Origin: Candidatus Dormiibacterota bacterium
GTDB lineage: Bacteria; Chloroflexota; Dormibacteria; Dormibacterales; Dormibacteraceae
Length of the DNA: 64,000 nucleotides
Reading direction: 5' to 3'
NCBI GenBank assembly: GCA_003139695.1
Contig: PLJM01000008.1
Span: 1 to 64,000 of the forward strand
Shown here: piece by piece, positions 8,725 to 17,831 of the stretch
Numbering within the stretch: position 1 is the first letter of the stretch
Layout: every line of letters begins with the position of its first letter
The notes under the pieces: generated by a model
Seen by the model: only the letters and a program-made list of their open reading frames with translations
What the model was told of the DNA's origin: nothing
The model's database searches: none
Position numbers and translations under genes: made by a program

Positions 8725-9492
8725 CTACACGGAGCGGGAAGCCTGAGATTTGACTGCCGCCGCCCGGCGGGCGATCTCATCAGGGTCGCCGAGGTACCGC
8801 GCCGACGCCGGTTTGAACTTCGAGTCAAGCTCGTACACGCGGGGCACCCCCGTCGGAATGTCCAGGTCGACCACCTCCTGGTCGGTGAGCCCCTCGAGGT
8901 GCTTGACCAGCGCGCGAAGGCTGTTGCCGTGGGCTGACACCAGCACGCATTGGTGATGGAGCAGGTCCGGCACGATGCTGTCGAACCAATACGGCAGCAT
9001 CCGCTCGACCACATCCTTCAGGCACTCGGCGCTCGGCAGGAGCTCCGGCGGCAGCTCCGCGTAGCGCGGATCGTGGGAGGGATGATGGTCGTCCGACACC
9101 TTCATCTCCGGAGGGCGTACGTCGTAGCTCCGGCGCCACAACTTGACCTGGTCGGCGCCGTACTTGTCCGCAGTCTGCTGCTTGTTGAGCCCCTGCAGCG
9201 CGCCGTAATGGCGCTCATTCAAGCGCCACGATCGCCTCACCGGGATCCAGGTCCTCTCCATTTCGTCGAGGGCCAGATCAGTCGTCTTGATCGCCCGCAC
9301 GAGGAGCGAGGTATGGACCACCTCGGGCATGAGCCCAGCCTCTTTCATCAGCCGCCCACCCTCCTTGGCCTCCGTCACGCCCCGCTCGCTGAGCGGCACA
9401 TCTTGCCAGCCGGTGAACAGGTTCTCGAGGTTCCAGGTGCTCTGCCCGTGCCGCAAAAGCACGAGCACGCCGGGCTTTCTAGCGGTGGCCAT
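8725..9492 (-). CDS. gpmA: 2,3-bisphosphoglycerate-dependent phosphoglycerate mutase
   Basis: The 255-residue enzyme has the histidine phosphatase motif VLLRHGQSTWNLENLFTGW at about residues 11-29 and the second histidine in VSAHGNSLRALVKHLEG near 190. YGALQGLNK is the usual gpmA block near 95. It interconverts 3- and 2-phosphoglycerate in glycolysis. The start at ATG 9492 overlaps the end of tpiA by 14 nt. The gene continues the run gap-pgk-tpiA, so four lower-glycolysis steps are encoded in one block. Confidence 0.95.
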   Translation of the reverse strand: MATARKPGVLVLLRHGQSTWNLENLFTGWQDVPLSERGVTEAKEGGRLMKEAGLMPEVVHTSLLVRAIKTTDLALDEMERTWIPVRRSWRLNERHYGALQGLNKQQTADKYGADQVKLWRRSYDVRPPEMKVSDDHHPSHDPRYAELPPELLPSAECLKDVVERMLPYWFDSIVPDLLHHQCVLVSAHGNSLRALVKHLEGLTDQEVVDLDIPTGVPRVYELDSKFKPASARYLGDPDEIARRAAAVKSQASRSV

Positions 9493-10267
9493 AGACGGCC
9501 CCGGTCACCCGGACGATCTCGGAGAACTCGTCAGCCTTCAGGCTCGCGCCTCCTATCAGGCAGCCGTCGCACAGAGGAAGCTCGACGTACGACTGCACGT
9601 TGCCGGCGTTCACGCTCCCCCCGTAAAGCACGCGGACCTGTCGGGCGGCGCCCGCGCCGATGGTCTCCCCGACCACACGTCGAATCAGCCGCATCGTCTT
9701 GTACGCGTGCTCGGGGTCAGCGCTCTTTCCTGTGCCGATGGCCCAGACCGGCTCGTACGCGATGACCAACCGTGCCGAATCGTCGGCCGAGCAGCTGGAG
9801 AGGCCGGCCTTGACCTGCGTGGTGACCACCTCGCTGCCCGTGCCGGAGACGTAATGCTCATCGAGCTCGCCGACACACATGATCACGCTCAGGGTTTCGC
9901 ATGAGAGGGCTGCCGCGACCTTCTTGGCCACCATGGCGTCGGTCTCGCCGAGGTACGCACGCCGCTCAGAATGCCCGACCAGCACCCACTGGCACCACCC
10001 CTCCAGCATCTTCGGCGACACCTCACCCGTGTAGGCGCCGGACATCTCCCAGAAGCAGTCCTGCGCGCCGAGCTTGACGCCCGACTCACCAAGCACCTCA
10101 GCGACCCCGAGCAGCCACGGGAACGGCGGGAACAGCGCAACCTCCACCTGGTCGACGTTGCTGGAGGCCGCCGGCAGGATCGCGTTCACGAGCTCGAGGG
10201 CAGCGCCCCCGTCAGTGGGGTTCATCTTCCAGTTGGCGGCGAGTAGTGCCTTCTCAGCCGCAGCCAT
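9479..10267 (-). CDS. tpiA: triosephosphate isomerase
   Basis: The enzyme of about 262 residues carries the substrate lysine in NWKMNP (near 14), the catalytic histidine in VGHSERR (near 99), the catalytic glutamate in [11 protein letters not shown] (near 171), and the phosphate loop YGGSVNAGN near 214. It interconverts dihydroxyacetone phosphate and glyceraldehyde 3-phosphate. ATG 10267 overlaps the pgk stop as TGATG; an in-frame TTG lies one codon upstream. The overlaps on both sides show tight translational coupling with pgk and gpmA. Confidence 0.96.
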   Translation of the reverse strand: MAAAEKALLAANWKMNPTDGGAALELVNAILPAASSNVDQVEVALFPPFPWLLGVAEVLGESGVKLGAQDCFWEMSGAYTGEVSPKMLEGWCQWVLVGHSERRAYLGETDAMVAKKVAAALSCETLSVIMCVGELDEHYVSGTGSEVVTTQVKAGLSSCSADDSARLVIAYEPVWAIGTGKSADPEHAYKTMRLIRRVVGETIGAGAARQVRVLYGGSVNAGNVQSYVELPLCDGCLIGGASLKADEFSEIVRVTGAVYGHR

Positions 10268-11430
10268 CAAGCGTCCTTCAGGATCGCGACGCCCGGGAGC
10301 TCTTTGCCCTCGAGGTACTCGAGGGTCGCGCCCCCACCTGTCGATACATGCGAAAAGCCGGAGAGCCCGAGCGAATCGATGGCAGCCACCGTGTCACCGC
10401 CGCCCACCAACGAGTAAGCACCTGAGCCCGCCACCGCCTGCCCGACCGCGCGAGTTCCCTTGGCAAAATCAGGGATCTCCGCGACGCCCATCGGTCCGTT
10501 CCAAACAATCGTCGCGGCAGAAGCGATGTGCTTGGCGAACAGGGCCACCGACTCCGGGCCGATGTCGAGCGCCATCCACCCCGGCTCAACCGAGTTCGCG
10601 GGCACCGTCTCGACCTCCTGCCCAGCCTCCATCCGGCGTGCGCAGACGAGATCGATTGGCAGAACGAGCTTTTTGCCTCCCTCCGTCTCGACCTCCATGG
10701 CGTCTTTGAGCGCCGACTCCTCGACCAGGCCGGCCCCTGTCGGATAACCCTGCGCTCTGAAGAAGGTGTTGGCCATCGCTCCACCGACGAGTAACGCGTC
10801 AACCTTCTCGAGCAGGTGAGTCAGGACCCCGACCTTCGTGGAAACCTTGGCCCCCCCGACCACCGCGACGAGCGGACGCTTGGGATCGTCGAGTGCTTGA
10901 TGTAGCGCTGCGAGCTCCGCGACCATCAACTCTCCGGCGTAAGCGGGCAGGTGCTTGGCGACGCCGACGACCGACGCATGCGCTCGATGGGAGGCGGCAA
11001 ACGCGTCGTTGACAAAGATCTCGCCCAACGCCGCCAGGCGGCTGGCAAACTCCGGGTCGTTGGCTTCGTCCTCGGGATGAAAGCGCACATTCTCCAGGAG
11101 CAGGACTTCTCCATCTCTCAGTCCGCCCACAGCCCTTCGAGCCACCTCGCCAACGCAATCCTCGGCAAATCGCACCTCGCGACCGAGCTCTTTGGAGAGC
11201 GCGGCCGCCACGGGCCGCAGCGAAAGTGCCGGATCGACGCCTTTCGGGCGTCCAAGGTGTGACATCACGATTACCCTGGCGTCACGCTCCGCGAGATGCT
11301 CCAGGGTTGGGATCGCCGCCTTGATTCGCGAATCGTCGGCGATCGCCCCTTTCGCCAGCGGCACGTTGAGGTCCTCGCGCACAAGAACGCGTTTGCCGGC
11401 GACGTCGACATCCGTGATGGATGCTTTCAG
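10267..11430 (-). CDS. pgk: phosphoglycerate kinase
   Basis: The enzyme of about 387 residues has [12 protein letters not shown] at the N-terminus, [12 protein letters not shown] (near 54), [12 protein letters not shown] (near 107), [16 protein letters not shown], and the C-terminal nucleotide block [10 protein letters not shown] and [13 protein letters not shown]. It makes ATP from 1,3-bisphosphoglycerate. The open frame runs further upstream into gap, but the conserved protein begins at [14 protein letters not shown]. No ATG, GTG or TTG lies there, so CTG 11430, overlapping the gap stop (CTGA), is the likely start. That start choice is inference; the function is secure. Confidence 0.95.
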   Translation of the reverse strand: MKASITDVDVAGKRVLVREDLNVPLAKGAIADDSRIKAAIPTLEHLAERDARVIVMSHLGRPKGVDPALSLRPVAAALSKELGREVRFAEDCVGEVARRAVGGLRDGEVLLLENVRFHPEDEANDPEFASRLAALGEIFVNDAFAASHRAHASVVGVAKHLPAYAGELMVAELAALHQALDDPKRPLVAVVGGAKVSTKVGVLTHLLEKVDALLVGGAMANTFFRAQGYPTGAGLVEESALKDAMEVETEGGKKLVLPIDLVCARRMEAGQEVETVPANSVEPGWMALDIGPESVALFAKHIASAATIVWNGPMGVAEIPDFAKGTRAVGQAVAGSGAYSLVGGGDTVAAIDSLGLSGFSHVSTGGGATLEYLEGKELPGVAILKDA

Positions 11431-12437
11431 AGTTTCGCCGCCATGTAGTTGATCAGGTCGACCATGCGGCAGCTGAACCCCCACTCGTTGTCGTACCAGC
11501 TCACGACCTTCGCCCAGTGGGCGCCAAGCTCGAGTGTGAGCGGCGCGTCGACGATTGACGAGTGGGGGTTGCTCTTGAAGTCAGATGACACGAGCTCTTC
11601 GTGGCTGACCGCGAGGATGCCTTTGAGCGCCCCCTTGGAGGCCTCTTCGAACGCTGCGTTGATGGCCTTGGCGTTGGCCGCGTTCTTCAGCTCGACCGTC
11701 AGGTCGACGAGGGAGACGTCGAGGATCGGCACGCGGAACGCCATGCCGGCGAACTTCCCCGCGAGCTCCGGCAGCACCTCGGCGACCGCGCGATTGGCCC
11801 CGGTCGAAGTTGGGATGACGTTGTCGGCGGCAGCCCGCGCGCGCCGCAGATCCTTGTGCGGAAGGTCCTGCAGCTTCTGGTCGGCCGTGTACGCGTGAAC
11901 CGTCGTCATCATGCCGCGCTCGATCCCGAAGGTGTCGTTGAGGACCTTGGCGAGCGGCACGAAGCAGTTGGTGGTGCAGCTGGCGTTGGAGATGACGTTG
12001 TGCTTCTTGGGGTCGTAGCCCTTGTGGTTGACGCCAAACACGACCGTGTAGTCCTGGTTCGTCGCGGGCGCCGAGATGATCACCTTCTGCGCCCCGCCCT
12101 TGTCGATGTGCACGCGGGCTTTCGTAGCGTCTGTGAAGAGGCCAGTCGACTCGATGACAAGATCAACTCCAAGCTCCTTCCAGGGCAGCTCGCCGGGATC
12201 CCTGACGCTCAAGAACTTGACGTCCCGGCCGTCGACCTTGATCGAGTCGCCGCTCGCGGAGACCTCGGGCCCAAATGTGCCAAGCGCGGTGTCGTACTTG
12301 AGCAGGTGCGCAAAGGTGGCGGCGTCTCCGAGGTCGTTGACGGCGACGATCTCGAAGTCAGCCTTCAGCTTGTCGGCGGCTCGATAGATGTTGCGGCCAA
12401 TACGCCCAAAACCGTTGATACCGACCTTGATGGTCAT
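11427..12437 (-). CDS. gap: glyceraldehyde-3-phosphate dehydrogenase
   Basis: The 336-residue enzyme starts with KVGINGFGRIGRN (NAD site), has the catalytic cysteine in SNASCTTNCFVPLAKV near residue 153, and HAYTADQKLQD near 180. It oxidises glyceraldehyde 3-phosphate with NAD and phosphate. GGAGGG about 11 nt before ATG 12437 gives the ribosome site. It heads the gap-pgk-tpiA-gpmA-sodA-secG run. The 290 bp upstream, up to whiA, probably holds the promoter. Confidence 0.97.
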   Translation of the reverse strand: MTIKVGINGFGRIGRNIYRAADKLKADFEIVAVNDLGDAATFAHLLKYDTALGTFGPEVSASGDSIKVDGRDVKFLSVRDPGELPWKELGVDLVIESTGLFTDATKARVHIDKGGAQKVIISAPATNQDYTVVFGVNHKGYDPKKHNVISNASCTTNCFVPLAKVLNDTFGIERGMMTTVHAYTADQKLQDLPHKDLRRARAAADNVIPTSTGANRAVAEVLPELAGKFAGMAFRVPILDVSLVDLTVELKNAANAKAINAAFEEASKGALKGILAVSHEELVSSDFKSNPHSSIVDAPLTLELGAHWAKVVSWYDNEWGFSCRMVDLINYMAAKL

Positions 12438-12727
12438 CTAGCCAGGGTCCCTCCTCGAAGTTCGGTGGAAAGTCGCCGGATCGGCGCCCGATATCAAGAC
12501 GACGGCGAGCAACGGAGCGCGCATGTCGATAGACCTGTAAGCGAGTAGCGGAGCCGGCAACACAGAGATCGGGCGCCTAGCCGGATGAACCCGAAGGGTG
12601 CCTCGGGCACCGCGAAGCGCTGCCCATGGCATTTCCATTGAACTCTCGAGGAGGGACACTGGTAACGCTCCAAAATGCCGTGGCGGCCCAGCACGGCTGA
12701 GTGAAGGAAGGGGCGGCGAATGTAATG
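12438..12727. other. whiA-gap intergenic region with dispersed repeat R1
   Basis: This 290-bp stretch shows no credible reading frame. It contains one copy of a repeat of about 75 bp (12504-12577) that recurs at about 23948-24030 between uvrC and the rapZ-like gene. Shared blocks include GCGAGCA, CGGAGCGCGCAT, TAAGCGAG, AGCGGAG and GCAACA. The promoter for the glycolytic run should lie here, but I cannot place it. Confidence 0.6.
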
Positions 12728-13648
12728 TTAGGCGGAGCGGCGCGCCGGCTTCGGTCCTCCCGCCTCGTCCAGTGAGTCGGCCATCTCCTGCAAGCGCCGC
12801 AAGCGGTGGTTGACCGCCGATTTGGACAGCTTCATCCTGTCGGCGAGCTCCCCCAGGTTCAGCTCCGGGTTGGCGACCCGCCACTGGGCCATCTCGCGCA
12901 GGGCGGGCGGCACCCTGGCCAGCGTGCCCGTGGACTCGAGCCGCTCGATCGCCGCGGCCTGCCTTAGCCCGGACCCGATCGTCTTGCCGATGTTGGCGGT
13001 CTCGAAGTTCAGCCGCCGGTTGACCTTGCCGCTCACCTCGCGGACGACGCGCACGTTCTCGAATTCCATCACCGCGCGGCTGGCGCCCATCAGAGACAGG
13101 ATGCGGACGATGCCGTCTCCCTCCTTGATGTACACGACATGCTGGCCGCTGCGCTCCATGATTCCCACGCGTGCGCCGGCTGCCGATGCCATATCCCCAA
13201 TCGCCCTGGCCCACGAATCGTTCGGAGCCACGAACTCGAGGTGGTAGCGAGAGCTCGGCGCGTTGACCGAACCGCACCCGAGAAACAGGCCGCGGAGCAT
13301 TGCTTTGCGATCGCACGCCGCCTCAGGCATGGCGCGCGTGGCGGCCTGAGTGAACGCAGGCGCAAGACCTGGTGGCAGCGTGAGCTCGACGAAAAGTGAC
13401 ACGCGCTTGCGCGTTTTCACCACCTCGTACTTCGCATCCATATGGCCGACGACGTGCCCGAGCCTCACCACCTTGCGCGCAATCGGATTGCGCAGCAGTG
13501 AGAAGTAAGCGGCCGGGCCCTCGCTCTGTCGCTTGATCAGCCGCCCACGCGAGCCGAAATAAATGCCTAGCAACTCGCTTAGCTGACAGCACGGTCGGGC
13601 CGGCAGATGGCCTGCCATCTCGTCCTTGACGTCCGCCGAGAACGAAAT
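12728..13648 (-). CDS. whiA: WhiA, sporulation/cell-division regulator homologue, probable ATT start
   Basis: The protein of about 306 residues has the WhiA layout: an N-terminal homing-endonuclease-like fold with two degenerate LAGLIDADG-type halves (ELLGIYFGSRG; MLRGLFLGCGSVN) and a C-terminal helix-turn-helix (LGELADRMKLSKSAVNHRLRRLQEMA). WhiA binds DNA and controls division and sporulation genes in actinobacteria and firmicutes. The first ATG is at 13618, but the ten codons upstream encode the family N-terminus SFSADVKDE. They begin at ATT 13648, with GGGAGG 8-9 nt before it. I take ATT as the probable start. yvcK and rapZ, its usual upstream partners, are not adjacent here. Confidence 0.9.
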   Translation of the reverse strand: MSFSADVKDEMAGHLPARPCCQLSELLGIYFGSRGRLIKRQSEGPAAYFSLLRNPIARKVVRLGHVVGHMDAKYEVVKTRKRVSLFVELTLPPGLAPAFTQAATRAMPEAACDRKAMLRGLFLGCGSVNAPSSRYHLEFVAPNDSWARAIGDMASAAGARVGIMERSGQHVVYIKEGDGIVRILSLMGASRAVMEFENVRVVREVSGKVNRRLNFETANIGKTIGSGLRQAAAIERLESTGTLARVPPALREMAQWRVANPELNLGELADRMKLSKSAVNHRLRRLQEMADSLDEAGGPKPARRSA

Positions 13649-13713
13649 GCCGCCTACCTCCCCAGGACCTGGAATGTGCCCCTATTTCTTGGGTTCAGTC
13701 TACCCTTCCAGTA

Positions 13714-14697
13714 ATGCCAGAAATGAGGATGATCGAGGCTGTCCGGTCGGCCATCACCGAGGAGATGGAGCGCGACGACCACGTCATCGTGCTGGGCGAG
13801 GATGTCGGCAAGAAGGGCGGCGTATTCGGCGCCACCGACGGCCTCTACGCGCGGTTTGGCGAGGCGCGAGTGCTGGACACGCCCCTGGCGGAGTCGGGCA
13901 TCGTCGGCGTCGCGATCGGCGCGGCGCTCAACGGCCTCATCCCCATCGCCGAGATCCAGTTCGCCGATTTCATCCATCCCGCCTTCGACCAGATCGTCAG
14001 CGAGGCGGCGCGCACGCGCTACCGGTCCAATGGCGACTGGTCGGTACCGATTGTCATCCGCACGCCTTTCGGCGGCGGGGTCCACGGCGGACTCTATCAC
14101 TCCCAATCGATCGAGGCCTTCTACGCGCACGTGCCAGGCCTGAAGGTCGTGGTCCCGAGCATGCCGGCGGATGCGAAAGGCCTGCTCAAGTCGGCGATCC
14201 GCGACCCAGACCCTGTGCTCTTCCTCGAGCACAAGAAGGTCTACAGGCTGGTCGCGGAGGAGATCCCCGACGGCGATCATCTGGTGCCGATCGGCCCCGC
14301 CGTCGTGCGACGCGCCGGAACGAACATCAGCTGCTTTGCCTGGGGCCTGATGACCCACTACTGCATGGAGGCGGCTGAGCAGGTGGCCGGCGAGGGGATC
14401 AGCGTCGAGGTGGTCGACCTGCGGACGCTGGCGCCCCTGGACCGCGACTCGATCCTGGAGTCGGTGCGGAAGACGGGCAAGGCGATAGTCGTGTACGAGG
14501 ACAACCTCACTGGAGGTTTCGGCGCGGAGGTCTCGGCGGTCATCTCCGAGCACGCCTTCGACGACCTCGATGGGCCGGTGATAAGAGTCGCCGCCCCGGA
14601 CATCCCGGCGATGCCGTTCAACTCACCCCAGGAAGACTTCTTCATGCCGAACCCGGAAAAAATCGCCAAGGCAATGAGAAAACTTGCCGCCTACTAA
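13714..14697 (+). CDS. 2-oxoacid dehydrogenase E1 component, beta subunit
   Basis: The 327-residue protein matches the pyruvate or branched-chain 2-oxoacid dehydrogenase E1-beta family: EDVGKKGGVFGATDGL near 29, DTPLAESGIVGVAIGAALNG near 55, EIQFADFIHPAFDQI near 80, HSQSIEAFYAHVPGLKVVVPS near 130 and the C-terminal RVAAPDIPAMPF. E1-beta binds thiamine diphosphate only together with E1-alpha, and neither E1-alpha, E2 nor E3 is beside it. It is divergent from whiA (65-bp gap) and followed by an M24 peptidase. It could pair with a subunit encoded elsewhere. The start ATG 13714 has no clear ribosome site. Confidence 0.9.
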   Translation: MPEMRMIEAVRSAITEEMERDDHVIVLGEDVGKKGGVFGATDGLYARFGEARVLDTPLAESGIVGVAIGAALNGLIPIAEIQFADFIHPAFDQIVSEAARTRYRSNGDWSVPIVIRTPFGGGVHGGLYHSQSIEAFYAHVPGLKVVVPSMPADAKGLLKSAIRDPDPVLFLEHKKVYRLVAEEIPDGDHLVPIGPAVVRRAGTNISCFAWGLMTHYCMEAAEQVAGEGISVEVVDLRTLAPLDRDSILESVRKTGKAIVVYEDNLTGGFGAEVSAVISEHAFDDLDGPVIRVAAPDIPAMPFNSPQEDFFMPNPEKIAKAMRKLAAY

Positions 14698-14716
14698 CCT
14701 CGATAACAAACGTCGG

Positions 14717-14780
14717 TCTCCCCGCTCGCCGGGGAGGTCCGGGCGCGCCCGCGGAGCGGGTGCCCCCGGGGAGGGGACGC
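14717..14780. repeat. palindromic element copy 1 (pdhB-like / M24 gene junction)
   Basis: CTCCCCGCTCGCCGGGGAG can form a hairpin, followed by a second imperfect stem and a GGGGAGGGGACG tail. It lies between the E1-beta stop and the conserved start of the M24 protein. The M24 frame stays open through the element. Confidence 0.8.
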
Positions 14781-14797
14781 CCAGGCCCGCACCAACT

Positions 14798-15976
14798 CTG
14801 CTCTCAATAGCTCCGCAGGAGTACCTCGACCGCCGCGACGCCGTCGCCGCCGGCATGGAGGCCGCCGGCCTCGATGCCCTCTGCGTCTTCTACCCCGCGC
14901 GGATCGCCTACCTCACCGGCTTCCACCACATCCCAACCGAGCGCCCCATCGTCCTGATCCTCGGAGCAAAAGGCGATGCAACGCTCATCGTGCCCGCGGT
15001 CGAGAAGGAGCACGCGGAAACGACTGCGCCAACGAGCAAGATCGATGTCTACTTCGAGTACCCGGGCGCCGAGCACCCGATGGAGCGCGTGGCCGCCGAC
15101 CTCCTAGACGTCAGCGCCAAACCACGGCGTACAGGCGCCGACCACGATGGCTTCGTTCCCTACTGGGGCTACCGCGGGCCACGCCTGAGCGACCTGACCG
15201 GCGAGCGTCCAGTCGACGCCGAGATGCTCATCGAGTCTCTACGCAGGGTGAAGTCGGCGGCCGAGATCGCGTGCATTCAGCTCAGCTGCGACTGGGCGGC
15301 ACGTGCGCACAGACGGATGCAGGCTGCGATCGAGGTCGGCAAGACGGAGATGGAGTGCTACATGCCCTCTGCCGCCGAAACCCTCTGCGAGATGGTCCAC
15401 GAGATGCCAGGGTGGCGCCCGCGCGGCCACAACGGCAGCGGCCTCACCGCAATGTTCGTGGGCGGCCGCTCGACGGCGATGCCCCACGGCTTCGTCAAAG
15501 GACACGGGATTCAGAAAGGAGATGTCCTGGTCAGCGGCGCCGGCGCCGACATCGACGGCTACGGCAGCGAGCTGGAGCGGACGATGATCGTGGGCCAGCC
15601 CACCCGCGAGCAGGAGCGCGCTTTTGCCGCGATGCTCGCCCTCCAGTCACGCGCCATCGAGGTCATGGCACCGGGCGTGACGGCGGGCGAGGTCGAGCTG
15701 GCCACGGTCAAGGTGGCCGAGGAGCTCGGCTTCGAGAACAGCCTGCGCCACCACGCCGGCCACTCGATCGGGCTCGAAGGCCACGAGGCGCCTTTTCTCG
15801 ACCGGGGCGATGAGGCGGTGCTGGAGCCGGGCATGGTGTTCACGGTCGAGCCTGGCGTCTATCTGAAGGATGTGGGCGGCTTTCGGCACTCCGACACCGT
15901 GGTGATCACCGAAGCCGGAAACCGTGTGATGACGAACTACCCCCGGGAGCTCGCGGACCTCATCGTTAAGCCGTGA
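14798..15976 (+). CDS. M24 family metallopeptidase / creatinase-type hydrolase
   Basis: The protein of about 392 residues has the creatinase-like N-terminal domain (YLDRRDAVAAGMEAAGLDALCV, then YLTGF) and the pita-bread C-terminal domain. Visible catalytic-region motifs are DIDGYGSELERT, HHAGHSIGLEGHEAPF and FTVEPGVYL. Classical proline peptidases have D-x10-D then H, E, E as metal ligands; here the second aspartate region reads SELERT instead of SDxTRT. This is closer to creatinase or ectoine-hydrolase types, so substrate and metal dependence are open. The frame continues upstream through a palindromic element to TTG 14684, but family similarity begins near CTG 14798. The start is uncertain. 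Confidence 0.85.
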   Translation: MLSIAPQEYLDRRDAVAAGMEAAGLDALCVFYPARIAYLTGFHHIPTERPIVLILGAKGDATLIVPAVEKEHAETTAPTSKIDVYFEYPGAEHPMERVAADLLDVSAKPRRTGADHDGFVPYWGYRGPRLSDLTGERPVDAEMLIESLRRVKSAAEIACIQLSCDWAARAHRRMQAAIEVGKTEMECYMPSAAETLCEMVHEMPGWRPRGHNGSGLTAMFVGGRSTAMPHGFVKGHGIQKGDVLVSGAGADIDGYGSELERTMIVGQPTREQERAFAAMLALQSRAIEVMAPGVTAGEVELATVKVAEELGFENSLRHHAGHSIGLEGHEAPFLDRGDEAVLEPGMVFTVEPGVYLKDVGGFRHSDTVVITEAGNRVMTNYPRELADLIVKP

Positions 15977-17831
15977 CCGACTCCGGCATGGGCCGGACTT
16001 TCGCCGTGAACATGTGCAACACGGTCGTGCCGTTGTTCACGTGCCGGTGGACCCGATCGACAGCCATGGGCGGGAGCATGTCCTTGTCGTCTGCAGTCAC
16101 GACTGTCTCTCTAGGCGCGACCACCCTCCAAACCTGGGCGACCATCTCCCGCGGCAGGTTGCCCGGCACGTACACGTAGCGGCGGTTCGGAATGTGCTTG
16201 CGCGCGAGAAGCTCAGCCCGCGAGAAACCATCTCGTGCCGCGTAATCCTTCAGATAAGGATCGCCGAACTCAAGCAGCTCGTGATGCTGGTTCGGGTAGC
16301 GATTGCCTCTGTACAGGAACACGGCTCCGCGGCCGGCCGCGGCACGCACAGCCTCCCCAATGACGGCTTCAGCTGCAACTTGCTCGTGCGGCAGGATGAC
16401 TAACACCTCGCCGGCTGACGGCCGGTTGCCGAGCATGCTGGCGATCGACGCCGCCGCCCGCTGTGGCCGGAACGGCACAGGGAACACACGCGGTCGGCGC
16501 GCGCGGTTGTACCTGTAGGTTGCGAGACCCACGATCAAACCAACCAACGTCAAACCGCCGCCGAACAACGTAGCGTCCTTCTTTTCGACCACGTTGACGA
16601 TCCACGCGACCAGCACCAATGCTGTGGTCACGACGCCGACCCCGAAGAAGGCGATCACGCCAGGGCTCCAGCTTCGGTATTCCCTCCACCGGACGACGTC
16701 CAGGCTCGCGCACGTGAGCACGAACGTGCCGAGCAGGCCGAAGGCGTAAAGGTCGCCAAGCAGGTTGACGCTCCCGCTCGAGGCGATGATGACGATGATG
16801 GGTAGAACGACCGCGGCAAGAATCGCCCAGTGCGGAGTCAGGCGCCACGAGTTGCGGTGCTCCAGCACGCGCGGCAGGAAGCCCATCCGCGTCAACGCGA
16901 TGAACACGTGATATGCCCCGATGATCGCCGTGTTGCTCGCGAAAACCAGCAGCAGCGCGCCGCTGATGGCGACGTAGTCACCAACAAACTGCCCTGCGAC
17001 ATGAGCTCCCAGCAATGAGATGAATTGATTGGGATCTGAGTTCGCATTCAGGAGGGTGGTCGACCATAAGGTCAGCAAGGGGCTCGTGATCGCCATCGTC
17101 ACCACGACGGCGCCCATGGCACGGTAGGAAACTTTCTTGCGCGGCTCGCGCATGGCCGGGGCCAGCTGCGCGATGCTCTCGAGCCCCGAGAAGGCGAGGA
17201 ACGCGGCGCCGTAGCCGGTGAGCAAGAGAAGCGGCGTCAGCCGGGGTCCCTGCGTGACCGCGCTAAAGCTGTGCACGATTCCGGCAGGTCCGAGAAAGAG
17301 CGCAGTCGCTACCACCACCGCAATCTGCCCCCCGCCCGCGAAGCACACAAAGATCGCCGTTGTCCGAGCACTCTCCTTGATGCCGAGAAAGTTCAGGACG
17401 CCCAAGCCGATGAGTGCAGCGACGGTGGCGTGCACAGCCCACGGCGTCAGGGCGGGCCACACGACGGCCAGGTACAAAGCTCCCGACAAGGCGCTCAAAG
17501 CTGCGGTCAAGTAGTAATCGACCAGGATGAACAGCCCACCCAGCAATCCCGCAAACGGATGCAGCGCCTGCGAGGCGACGTTAACGACCCCGCCACCCTC
17601 CGGATACCGCCACGTCACCTCGGCGTACTTGACGCAGAGGAGGATGAAGACGAAGAGTGTCATGAGAACGAAGATCGCCGACCGGGTGGTGAAGTGGGAA
17701 TACAGGATCCCCGGCACGTAGTAAATGGACGTCCCGATGTCTGCAAACACCACCGCCCAGCAAAGGAAGGCACCAAGGTGACCGCCGCGGATCTTGATCT
17801 GGCGGCGGGCCGGCCCAGCAGCTTGCGTCAA
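15966..17831 (-). CDS. APC-superfamily permease, KimA-like, with cytosolic C-terminal domain
   Basis: The 621-residue protein has about twelve membrane segments in residues 15-450 and a C-terminal soluble part of about 150 residues. The core blocks DIGTSIYYVPGILY, RYPEGGGVVNVAS, LGGLFILVDYYLTAALSALSG and SGLESIAQLAPAMREPRKK resemble the KimA (YdaO) potassium importer group. The C-terminal VLVILPHEQVAAEAVIGEAV resembles KimA's universal-stress-like tail. That would make it a K+/H+ symporter, but amino acid transport is equally possible. Its start overlaps the stop of a small gene (ATGA), and its end overlaps the convergent M24 gene by 11 nt. A second large APC gene and a Kdp-like two-component system lie just beyond. 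Confidence 0.85.
   Translation of the reverse strand: MTQAAGPARRQIKIRGGHLGAFLCWAVVFADIGTSIYYVPGILYSHFTTRSAIFVLMTLFVFILLCVKYAEVTWRYPEGGGVVNVASQALHPFAGLLGGLFILVDYYLTAALSALSGALYLAVVWPALTPWAVHATVAALIGLGVLNFLGIKESARTTAIFVCFAGGGQIAVVVATALFLGPAGIVHSFSAVTQGPRLTPLLLLTGYGAAFLAFSGLESIAQLAPAMREPRKKVSYRAMGAVVVTMAITSPLLTLWSTTLLNANSDPNQFISLLGAHVAGQFVGDYVAISGALLLVFASNTAIIGAYHVFIALTRMGFLPRVLEHRNSWRLTPHWAILAAVVLPIIVIIASSGSVNLLGDLYAFGLLGTFVLTCASLDVVRWREYRSWSPGVIAFFGVGVVTTALVLVAWIVNVVEKKDATLFGGGLTLVGLIVGLATYRYNRARRPRVFPVPFRPQRAAASIASMLGNRPSAGEVLVILPHEQVAAEAVIGEAVRAAAGRGAVFLYRGNRYPNQHHELLEFGDPYLKDYAARDGFSRAELLARKHIPNRRYVYVPGNLPREMVAQVWRVVAPRETVVTADDKDMLPPMAVDRVHRHVNNGTTVLHMFTAKVRPMPESVTA

Noticed and set aside
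13626-14378. Alternative 250-codon plus-strand frame over the E1-beta gene
   Set aside because: It overlaps the E1-beta gene in another frame and has only Arg/Gly-rich shadow composition.
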